Below are positions 54,196 through 62,600 of a stretch of DNA of 64,000 nucleotides, piece by piece; positions within the stretch are counted from its first letter, which is position 1; every line of letters begins with the position of its first letter. This DNA comes from Candidatus Thermokryptus mobilis (GTDB lineage: Bacteria > Bacteroidota > Ignavibacteria > Kryptoniales > Kryptoniaceae), in the NCBI RefSeq assembly GCF_900070205.1, contig NZ_FAOO01000007.1, forward strand, positions 74,436-138,435. The letters run 5' to 3'. Under the pieces are notes generated by a model. That model was not told where the DNA came from. It ran no database searches and saw nothing but the letters and a program-made list of their open reading frames with translations. Made by a program: the position numbers and the translations under genes.

Positions 54196-55681
54196 ATACT
54201 TCCTTGTTGTCTATTTTAACCCTGTAGAAGTAAACTCCATTTGGGACAACATTTCCAGATTCATCCCGGCCATTCCATATCTCATCAAATTCCCTCGGAC
54301 CATTCCTTACCGCGTTTCTTACAACAGTTCTTATCTTCCTCATTGAGAAATCAAAAATTTCAATCGTAACATTTGAATTATTTCTATCAACAGCATAGTG
54401 TATCCTCGTAACTTCATTAAGTGGGGAAAATGGATTTGGATATGCGTATGTTTTATCTGAATTATAAACTTTTTCATAAGCCCTTATAACTTCCCATTTT
54501 TTCGTATCTGAATCAATGAATTTAACGAGACCGTCAGCGCTACCGATCCAAACGGTATCGGCTTGTACTCCAACGCTATAGAAAACAGTTGTGTAAATTT
54601 CCTGCCTTGTAAAAATGTTTGTCATCCTTGTGTATCTTTCCCAAGAATCTCCAAAATCGTTTGACCTCCAAAATCCGTTATCACTCACCGCATAAACAAT
54701 TGAATCTTTAAAGGCGATGTTATGGACAAATTCACCAATTAAAGTTGTTTTCCAAGAGTTCCCACCATCTCTTGAATAGCTCAAAGCTTTGAATTCATCG
54801 GGGTCGTTTGCGTTTATCGTTGCACCCCAAATTATATTTTCTTCCTCCATTGTTGCTCTTTTCACTTTTTGATTTCCAAGAGCTACTACGAAATTTCCAG
54901 AAATTGGATTAGTTTGATTTTGGTGATTGAATTTAACCCAGCTCTTTCCTCCATCAGTTGATTTGTTTATTCCGTTTGCAGTGCCAACCCATAAAATTGA
55001 ATCATCTACCGCGATAACTGAGAATACACGGTGATTATAATTTTTGACAGGATTAAGTTCAAAATTCAAATCCAAGCCAGGATTTATTTGATTTAAGTTA
55101 TCGGGAGGTAGAACGACCCTTTGCCAAGTTCTTCCCATATCGGTTGATTTTCTAAGTCCTCCAGCAAAAGAAGCAATGAAAATTGCATCTTTTGTTAGCG
55201 CTATATCATATGTTATATTATTTATCGTTGTTGTAATGGGCAATGCTTTTAATTTGTTAATGCCGTAAATTTCAATAGTATCTATTCTATTATCAATAGG
55301 TTGGTTTACCCTCGTCCAAGTTTCACCTCCATCCGTTGAATATAAAAGTCCAAGCCCTTCGGGAAATTCATTGTTTTCAATTTTAACGGTTCTAGCAATA
55401 GCGACCCAAACAGTTTCACCACTGCAAGCGATCGCTGAAATTTTGCTTGTTCCAAATTCCGGTGTGTTATAATAGTTTTTCCATGTCTTTCCGCCATCCG
55501 TTGTTCTGCTTAATCCCTTACTTGTTCCTATCCACACCTTATCATCACAAATTGAAATATTCGTCACAACATTTCCCGCTGGGAGATCGGAAAAGTCGGT
55601 TGAATCCAATTTGTAGCTAAGCTTGATTTGTGCAAGTGAAAAGTTTAGAGCAAAAATTATCAATAAAGTATTCCATCTCAT
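54170..55681 (-). CDS. secreted seven-bladed beta-propeller (BNR-like) protein with T9SS/FlgD-like C-terminus
   Basis: A 503-residue secreted protein. After a signal peptide (~1-18) come about seven repeats in which a VWIGT/LWVGT strand is followed by STDGGKTW-like Asp-box motifs (TTDGGKTW, STDGGETW, STDMGRTW, STDGGKSW, SRDGGNSW, SNDFGDSW). This is a sialidase/BNR-type propeller without obvious catalytic residues, so binding is more likely than catalysis. The end has YAYPNPFS, a FlgD-like Ig fold (WNGRDESGNVVPNGVYFYRV) and a short terminal KILVIQ. It shares ATGA with the lipoprotein gene upstream. Confidence 0.88.
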   Translation of the reverse strand: MRWNTLLIIFALNFSLAQIKLSYKLDSTDFSDLPAGNVVTNISICDDKVWIGTSKGLSRTTDGGKTWKNYYNTPEFGTSKISAIACSGETVWVAIARTVKIENNEFPEGLGLLYSTDGGETWTRVNQPIDNRIDTIEIYGINKLKALPITTTINNITYDIALTKDAIFIASFAGGLRKSTDMGRTWQRVVLPPDNLNQINPGLDLNFELNPVKNYNHRVFSVIAVDDSILWVGTANGINKSTDGGKSWVKFNHQNQTNPISGNFVVALGNQKVKRATMEEENIIWGATINANDPDEFKALSYSRDGGNSWKTTLIGEFVHNIAFKDSIVYAVSDNGFWRSNDFGDSWERYTRMTNIFTRQEIYTTVFYSVGVQADTVWIGSADGLVKFIDSDTKKWEVIRAYEKVYNSDKTYAYPNPFSPLNEVTRIHYAVDRNNSNVTIEIFDFSMRKIRTVVRNAVRNGPREFDEIWNGRDESGNVVPNGVYFYRVKIDNKEVYGKILVIQ

Positions 55682-56490
55682 AGCACATAGATATAATGTG
55701 TTAAGATATTACTGCTTGTGTTTGATTTATCAATTGCTTGAAATTCAAATCTATATTTCCCCTTTTGGGTGTTAGGGGGGAGTTGGATTATAATTGAGTA
55801 AATACCATCTCCGGCAATATCGTCACCACTAATTCCACTTAAATTACCATCGTCATACATCTTGAACGGATTCCCTGATGAAGGTGTTCCATCAGGTTTG
55901 AATGAGTTGAATTGAACCGTTTTTATATCTTCAATTCCATCTGGATCTGTGGCTTTAATGCTGATTTTTATCAAGGTTGTTTGATCTTGGACAAAAACAG
56001 TATCTGGCGCTTTTAAATCAGATATAAACGGCGGACGATTTCCCCTATATAATTTTAAACTTAAGTAAACCTCGTTGCTTGGCAAATTATTTTTATCTCT
56101 TGCAGAAAATTTAACATAATAATTTCCGTCGTCTTTCCTCTGAACATTGAAACTTGCTTGTAAAGTGAAAGTTGAGTCATTTATTCTTTGAAGGTCTCCA
56201 CGAGTCAGGGTCAAATTTTTGATTGGGTTTATGACCTCAAGATTAACAGTTGCGATATCGTTGAGACCATCTATGTCATAGACGATAGCTGTCGCTTTGA
56301 ACTTTACCCAAATTGTATCTTCTGGCTTCTTTTCACCGCCAATTAAAACGCTATCAAGATTTATAGCTTTGGGCTCTATGGTAGCGGATTTTATAATCGG
56401 CTGGTTTGAAAATACGACATCAAACATAGATGTATCTTCCTTCTGACAGGAAATAAATGACAAAAGCAAGACAGGGATGATCTTTTTCAT
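55678..56490 (-). CDS. surface lipoprotein with two Ig-like repeats
   Basis: A 270-residue protein with a lipoprotein-type signal (Cys15 in SFISCQKE). Its body has two similar beta-rich units with Asp-rich loops (IVYDIDGLNDIATVNLE and ATDPDGIEDIKTVQFNS), followed by DGNLSGISGDDIAGDGIYS, a metal-binding-like loop. No family is recognised beyond Ig-like lipoprotein. It lies between the M50 protease and the propeller protein; its stop overlaps the propeller start as ATGA. Confidence 0.7.
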   Translation of the reverse strand: MKKIIPVLLLSFISCQKEDTSMFDVVFSNQPIIKSATIEPKAINLDSVLIGGEKKPEDTIWVKFKATAIVYDIDGLNDIATVNLEVINPIKNLTLTRGDLQRINDSTFTLQASFNVQRKDDGNYYVKFSARDKNNLPSNEVYLSLKLYRGNRPPFISDLKAPDTVFVQDQTTLIKISIKATDPDGIEDIKTVQFNSFKPDGTPSSGNPFKMYDDGNLSGISGDDIAGDGIYSIIIQLPPNTQKGKYRFEFQAIDKSNTSSNILTHYIYVL

Positions 56491-56499
56491 TCTCAGCTA

Positions 56500-57459
56500 T
56501 CACTTTATTGTTATGGGAACAGGAGAAATTGAAAGAATAAATATTGCGATTGTTATCCAACCAATTATTTTTCTTTTATTATCAAGCACACCAAAAGTTC
56601 CGACTGGTGGATGTTCTATTTTTACAACAAAATATAAAACCAGTGCCCACACAAGCCAACCTGGCCAGCCGATATTTTGTTCAAAAATTCCAAATAAACC
56701 AAGGACGATAAGGCTGTAAAAGAAGCCTCTGGCTATATATTTATGGTTTTCACCAAACATGGCAAAAATTATATGTCCGCCATCAAGTTGCCCAATCGGG
56801 ATTAAGTTCATAGCGGTTACAAGAAGACCAAACCAACCAGCGCATAAATACGGATAATGATAAATTTCATTCATCGGGGGGATAAAAGCATCGGGATTTA
56901 TTAAAGAGAAAAATTTTTTAAAAATCAAAAATAGCAATGTATCTCCAAATGTTAAATCGCCTTTCGGAAGCGTTGGGAGAAAGCGATACTCAGGATGAAT
57001 TTGATAAAGATATTCCACATCAGGCAAGTTTAAAAATCCATAAATTAGCACAAGTAAAGTAGCAATAAATCCCGAAATTGGACCGGCAACCCCTATATCA
57101 AACAACGCCTTTTTGTTAGGGACAACTGATTTTATCCTTATGATCGCACCGAGTGTTCCAAAGTTTAGGACAAATGGAATAGGAGGGAAAGGAATAAAGA
57201 AGGGAAGCGTTGTTACAACACCGTGTCTTTTAGCTGCAAAGTAATGTCCGAATTCATGTGAGGCGATTATGAAAAGAATTGAGAGAGCGTAAGGCAATCC
57301 AAGATGTAAATTACTCAACTCATATGGGTCTTTTAATATCCATTGCACTCCAGCGATCGCAACTGTTAGGAAAGTTACCACAAACAAAAGCAAATGAAGT
57401 GCGTAATTTGGTCTATATTCCCGATAGCTAAAAAGTTGATAAAATTCAGAACCACTCAT
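56500..57459 (-). CDS. M50 site-2-type membrane metalloprotease
   Basis: A 319-residue intramembrane protease with about six to eight hydrophobic segments. The zinc site is HEFGH at residues 68-72 in FIIASHEFGHYFAAKRHG, and the distal Asp lies in PIGQLDGGHIIF. Site-2 proteases cut membrane-bound regulators or clear signal-peptide remnants. The target is unknown. It is the first gene of the minus-strand surface cluster, so it could control or process products of these genes; this is inference. Confidence 0.9.
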   Translation of the reverse strand: MSGSEFYQLFSYREYRPNYALHLLLFVVTFLTVAIAGVQWILKDPYELSNLHLGLPYALSILFIIASHEFGHYFAAKRHGVVTTLPFFIPFPPIPFVLNFGTLGAIIRIKSVVPNKKALFDIGVAGPISGFIATLLVLIYGFLNLPDVEYLYQIHPEYRFLPTLPKGDLTFGDTLLFLIFKKFFSLINPDAFIPPMNEIYHYPYLCAGWFGLLVTAMNLIPIGQLDGGHIIFAMFGENHKYIARGFFYSLIVLGLFGIFEQNIGWPGWLVWALVLYFVVKIEHPPVGTFGVLDNKRKIIGWITIAIFILSISPVPITIK

Positions 57460-57520
57460 CTATCGCCTAACTTTTTTAATGAATTTGAACAAAATTTGAG
57501 AAAAAGTCAAATTTCTTGAC

Positions 57521-57551
57521 TTGAAAATAAGTTAAAAATTTTTTAATTTAA
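57521..57551 (+). promoter_or_regulatory. promoter for 107-residue membrane protein gene
   Basis: TTG (57521-57523), 20 bases, TAATTTAA (57544-57551), one mismatch. It lies 105 bases before the ATG, so the leader would be about 100 bases long, much longer than at the other promoters here. Confidence 0.5.
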
Positions 57552-57602
57552 TTTTTGGATATTGCTTTTTTCTTTCTCTTGAATTGTCTCCCTTGAAAAT
57601 AG

Positions 57603-57625
57603 CGCTCGCTTAAAAAGAGCGAGCG
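57603..57625 (+). promoter_or_regulatory. hairpin in the leader of the 107-residue gene
   Basis: Perfect 8-bp stem CGCTCGCT / AGCGAGCG with a 7-base loop, ending 20 bases before the AAGGAGGT ribosome site. No T-run follows. It may protect the message or act as a regulatory structure. Confidence 0.45.
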
Positions 57626-57656
57626 ATGAAATAAAATTAAATTAAGGAGGTCCGCC

Positions 57657-57980
57657 ATGTGGCAATTTTGGGTAACCTTCCTAATCGGGCTTTGGCTACT
57701 TCTCGGTCAAGGTTTAATGAGTGTTTCTGTATCAAAAGAGAATTTTGAGGTGCTGTATCTCCTAACGGGGATCTTTTCGTTCACCCTTGGATTATGGCTT
57801 TTTTTCGGTCAGCTTAAAGGTTTGTTGAAAGTTTTTTCGGTTGTAATTGGATTAGCTGGTATATGGCTTGGTATCACTGCCTTTATCTCTGGGTTACAGG
57901 GAATCGGAAACGCAATCATTCTTGGCATTATTTTGATCGTCCTTGGATTTTGGGGTGCACTGACAAAATCCACAGCGTAA
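57657..57980 (+). CDS. 107-residue four-helix membrane protein, SPW-like
   Basis: A small integral membrane protein with about four hydrophobic segments and Trp-rich strands (MWQFWVTFLIGLWLLLGQG, LGLWLFFGQLKGL, LAGIWLGITAFIS, LGFWGALTKS). The repeated W-x-x-x-x-GLWL pattern resembles SPW-repeat proteins, whose role is unknown. AAGGAGGT before the ATG is a strong ribosome site, a long leader with a hairpin precedes it, and a strong terminator follows, so it is probably a single-gene, well-expressed unit. Confidence 0.75.
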   Translation: MWQFWVTFLIGLWLLLGQGLMSVSVSKENFEVLYLLTGIFSFTLGLWLFFGQLKGLLKVFSVVIGLAGIWLGITAFISGLQGIGNAIILGIILIVLGFWGALTKSTA

Positions 57981-57991
57981 AGTAAGTAACT

Positions 57992-58023
57992 CCCTGGGGG
58001 AACTTCCCCCGGGGTTTGTTTTA
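57992..58023 (+). terminator. terminator after 107-residue gene
   Basis: A 9-bp stem (57992-58000 with 58006-58014, one G-T pair) with a 5-base loop, followed by TTTGTTTTAG. A strong rho-independent form. Confidence 0.88.
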
Positions 58024-58046
58024 GTTTGAATTTTAAACTGACCTCT

Positions 58047-58991
58047 ATGAAAACCTTGATTTCATTCAAATACGAGCCCAGATATGTGGAGCTTAATGAA
58101 AAGGGAATTTTAAGGGATAGAGTTGAAATTTTAAGGCAAATTTTAAATGATTGCACCCTATGTCCACGAAATTGCCATGTTAACCGAAATCTTGGAAGAA
58201 AGGGCAAATGTAGGGTAGGGAAGGAGCTGATAATTTCAGGTGTTCACCCTCACTTCGGGGAAGAGAATTGTTTGGTTGGAACTAATGGTTCTGGGACTAT
58301 TTTCTTTGCAAGTTGCAATATGAATTGCATTTATTGTCAAAATTATGAAATAAGCAGGTTTAAACGCGGTGAAATTGTCACGGTTGAAACACTTGCTGAG
58401 TCAATGCTTTTTTTGCAAAGGATCGGTTGTCATAACATCAATCTTGTGACGCCAACGCATTATGTTCCACAAATTGTAGAAGCGATCGAGATCGCTGTTA
58501 AAAAAGGGTTGAGAATTCCAATAGTTTATAACTGTGGCGGTTATGAGTCAGTTGAAACTTTGAAATTGCTTGATGGCATCATTGATATTTACATGCCCGA
58601 TATAAAATATTCGGATAATTTTTATGGATTGAGGTACTCTGGTGTTCCTGATTATTGGGATGTTGTTCGTGAAGCGGTAAAAGAGATGTGGCGCCAGGTT
58701 GGGGACTTGAAAATAGTTGATGGTGTTGCTGTTAAGGGATTGCTTGTCCGTCACCTTGTTTTACCAAATAATATCGCTGGCTCAGAAAAAGTTTTTGAGT
58801 TCTTGGCGAACGAAATCTCAAAGAATACCTATGTGAACATAATGGCACAATATAGACCCTGCTTCAATGCATATCTAAAACCAGAACTTGCCCGAAGAAT
58901 AACCCCGCAAGAATATAGTGAAGCTGTAAAACTTGCAATTAAATTTGGTCTTTCAAGAATTGAAATAAGTTCATGGTATGGAATTTTTTGA
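58047..58991 (+). CDS. PflX-like radical SAM protein
   Basis: A 314-residue radical SAM enzyme of the PflX-like group, relatives of pyruvate-formate-lyase activases. The N-terminus has extra Cys (CTLCPRNCHVNR and GKCRVG), and the radical SAM motif is CNMNCIYCQNYE near residue 95, followed by VTPTHYVPQIVEAI and MPDIKYSDN. The target protein or substrate is unknown. The ATG at 58047 is chosen over a TTG at 58026. It ends inside the start of the nitroreductase gene (14-base overlap), which suggests a shared function. Confidence 0.88.
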   Translation: MKTLISFKYEPRYVELNEKGILRDRVEILRQILNDCTLCPRNCHVNRNLGRKGKCRVGKELIISGVHPHFGEENCLVGTNGSGTIFFASCNMNCIYCQNYEISRFKRGEIVTVETLAESMLFLQRIGCHNINLVTPTHYVPQIVEAIEIAVKKGLRIPIVYNCGGYESVETLKLLDGIIDIYMPDIKYSDNFYGLRYSGVPDYWDVVREAVKEMWRQVGDLKIVDGVAVKGLLVRHLVLPNNIAGSEKVFEFLANEISKNTYVNIMAQYRPCFNAYLKPELARRITPQEYSEAVKLAIKFGLSRIEISSWYGIF

Positions 58992-59493
58992 AGTCATTAA
59001 AAAAAGACGTTCTATTAGAAGATTTAAACCAATTGATATACCTGAAGAAAAAATTAAATTTATCTGTGAGGCGATCAACCTTGCTCCGTCTGCTGGCAAT
59101 TTACAAGCATTTGAAGTTTTTATAGTTAAAGATAAGGGAAAATTAAAGCAAATTTCAAAAGCAGCGTTTGATCAAGATTTCATAGCTGAAGCGCCAATAG
59201 CGTTTGTGTTTTGTGCCAATCCTGATAGATCCGCAGTTAGATATGGATTGCGTGGTAGAAAATTATATTGCATTCAGGACGCAACGATAGCCTGCACATA
59301 CGCTCATCTTTCAGCTACTGCACTTGGGCTTGGGAGCGTTTGGGTTGGAGCGTTTAATGAAAGAGAGGTTTTAAAGATAATTGGAGCAAGTGAAAATTTA
59401 ATCCCAGTTGCAATCTTGCCAATTGGATTTCCAGATGAGGAACCCGAACCAACCCCAAGGAGAAGAATTGAAGATTTATTTCATGGATTGTAA
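58978..59493 (+). CDS. nitroreductase family flavoprotein
   Basis: A 171-residue FMN-dependent oxidoreductase. The family opening KKRRSIRRFKP near residue 8, NLAPSAGNLQAFEVF near 35, and GLGSVWVGAF near 117 are visible. The natural substrate is unknown; members reduce nitro compounds, quinones or flavins. The 14-base overlap with the radical SAM gene shows they are translated together. The 111 bases to the next gene hold no clear hairpin or gene. Confidence 0.9.
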   Translation: MEFFEVIKKRRSIRRFKPIDIPEEKIKFICEAINLAPSAGNLQAFEVFIVKDKGKLKQISKAAFDQDFIAEAPIAFVFCANPDRSAVRYGLRGRKLYCIQDATIACTYAHLSATALGLGSVWVGAFNEREVLKIIGASENLIPVAILPIGFPDEEPEPTPRRRIEDLFHGL

Positions 59494-59604
59494 TTACCTC
59501 TATTTTATTTCAACCCAAGGCATATTATGTAAACTTCAACCTTCCCTACCAATAGAAATCAAAAACTACTTCAATTAATCTTAACTGTAAGAACCCCAAA
59601 AAAT

Positions 59605-62600
59605 TTATTTTATCATGACCATTTTCCTAACTTGCCTGAATAACAATCTACCTTCTTCAAACGCCTCCATAACATAAGTATATACGCCACTTGCAACCTC
59701 ATTCCCGTTTTTATCTCTACTATCCCAAACAAACTCATAATATCCCGCTTCAAAATCACCATCTATCGGAGTTAAAACCTCACGACCGATTATATCATAA
59801 ATTTTAATTTTTACCTTACTTCTCTGTTGAACGTGAAATCTTATGACTGTAATTGGATTGAATGGATTCGGGAAATTCTGCAATAGTTCAAAACTGCTTG
59901 GGGTTTCTGGCTTTGTGTTAATTTTAACAACCTTTGATAAATCATAGGTTTCCCCACGACTTGTTATGACTTCACAGGCAAGTAAAGCACCAACTTCGTC
60001 TTTTATATGAGTAGAAAAGGTTAAAGTCGTAATATCAATTTTCTCAACTAAATCCAATCTGCCGAAGTTTGCCACATTAATGATGATTAAACCGTTTGAT
60101 GAATCAACATAGCACAAAAATACATTTTTACCATCGTTTATCACATTAAAAGCTTTTAGGTCTCTTACCTCCAAAACTTTTAAAATATCTGGATTATATT
60201 TCAAAACGACCTCTACCGCTGTTATAGAATCCGGGAAATTTAAGCTGACCTTATATGTAACTACATCTTTGTCATTATCGCCAACACGGACGTATAAATT
60301 TTTATCTTTCAACCTGACAAATTCTATCATCCTTTCATCAAAGTGATTTGAAATCTCGTCACTGTTTTGATTCTCAACCGAAAGCGCAACTAATTCCTTA
60401 TTGTTATTCTGGAGATATTCCGAAAGTTTGCCAGCAAGTTTAAATCCACCTGTCTTTGCTGTCCAATTCCAATTCATCACAAAAACCATCAAATCTTCAA
60501 AATCTATTTTGCCATCCGGTTGTGGTATCATCTGCGGAGGTTGCCCAAGTGCTGGACCGATCTCCCGATGTTTGAGCTGAAAGTTCCAAATCTTTCTAAA
60601 TTCGTTCAGATCAGACAAATTGACCTTTTTATCAAGGTTAAAATCACCAAGCAAACTTGTAACAAAGGAAATTTTTACATCATCACTTGGAGAACCCTCA
60701 GGGTCACCGTTTTTATTCCCATCAAGCGGATTCCCCAACAAGTCCTTAACACCATAGTTGAAATCACCACTTATGGAAATAAAAACTGTCTCAGCCGATG
60801 CAAAATTTACCAAAGGAATCACATTAAATACTGAATCATCAACCGAAGGCATAACCGAAAAATGATGCACCCCAGTCCTTGAAGCGTTTATATTTAATGC
60901 GCTCAAAAGTGAGTTGTATCGCACCTTCCGATCAAATTTTAATTTTATCGTGTCATTATAAAACGCCACATCTGATGGCAAAACAGATATAATAACAGGT
61001 CCAGTTTGGTTGTCAACTTTAAATCTACCAGTTGTCATAGCCCTACCCGTGTCAATATCAAGTGGTGTGACCCTAAAATAAACATAAACATCTTGATTGT
61101 ATAGGTCAATATCCGTTCTCCAATTTGCAATTATTGTGTCTCCATTCTTTGAAACACTTTCAATCGTCGCCGGTTGCCAAGATGATGTTCCCTCAATCAT
61201 AAATTCATAGATAAACCTCAACGAGTCCCTCTCCCTATCCAATGCTATAAACTTAATAGAATAACTACCCACAACCTCAATCTCAGGTGTCTCAATATAA
61301 GTGACCCTCGGTGGCTCGTTGTTATCAAGATGGAAACTTATCGTATCTTTTTTACCAAAACCCCATCCATCTGAAACATCAAAGCTCAACCTGACCAATC
61401 CATCATAAAATGGCAGATCTACTTTAGAAAGCCAAACTATCTCTCCGCTATATTTAGATGTATCAATAACCCCAATGGAATCAGATAGTGTCATAAATCT
61501 CCAATTGACCCCATCAACGCTATACCTCGCAAAAATTCGCAGTGTGTCCCCAGTCGTATCTATAACGGTATACCTCAACTTAACACTATCTGATAATTCC
61601 GCCAATGAATCAACAAGCGATATCAAAACCACTTGACCCTGATAGTTATCAAGTGAAAAATAAATTGAATCACTTCCTCCCTTATCTTTATCAAATGGTG
61701 TAATCCTGAAATATACCCTCAAGTCAAAATCAGGAAGATCAACACGACTCAACCATATAGCAAAATTGCTATATCTGCTTGAATCAACAACATCATAACC
61801 AATTACCTTAGCCTTGTGCCAACTCCGACCATCAACAGAATATTCATACACAAGCGCCACACTATCTCTTTCCCTATCTTTAACATTAAATAAAATCTTA
61901 ACCGAATCGCTCTGCTCACCCACCAAACTATTCAACACCACACTCGGCTCCTCGTTGTTATCAAGATGAAATGGTGATGATATATATGGCAAACCGGGAT
62001 TCCTATCGTAAGGTATTGCTCTAAACAGAACACTATCTATATCTACCCCCCATAAATCAAATTCAGAACGCCAAGTTATATAACCAACATATCTTGATGA
62101 ATCGCTCAAAATCGTGTCTCCAACAACTGTTGCACCCCTCCAAGTTTGCCCGTTATCTATTGAATAATCAAATCGCAATCTTATCGTATCCCCCTCCTCA
62201 TCAATGACTCTGTAATTGAAAGTTATATCCCCAGAAAATTCAATTTTACTTGAGTCATAAATTGAAAGAGCGGAAACCGCAGGCACACCTATGTTGTCAA
62301 CATTTAATACAACGGAATCATACCTCCCAACATCATTATCCTCCGGAAACACACCAAATACATATCTTCCAGATGATTCAGGCAGGTCATCCATCGTATG
62401 CCAAATTGTAGAGTAAACCCCAGGTGTTATAGCATTTCTAACCCAACTCACACTTGCAGTCCTCCAAGTAGAATCTGGCGAATAATGTCTAAATTTAAAA
62501 TAAAGCTTGACCGAATCACTTTCTGCATCACTTATATTAAAACTTATCCCTATATCCCCACGATATGCTCCAGTCCTACGCTTTGAACCAAATATGGAGT

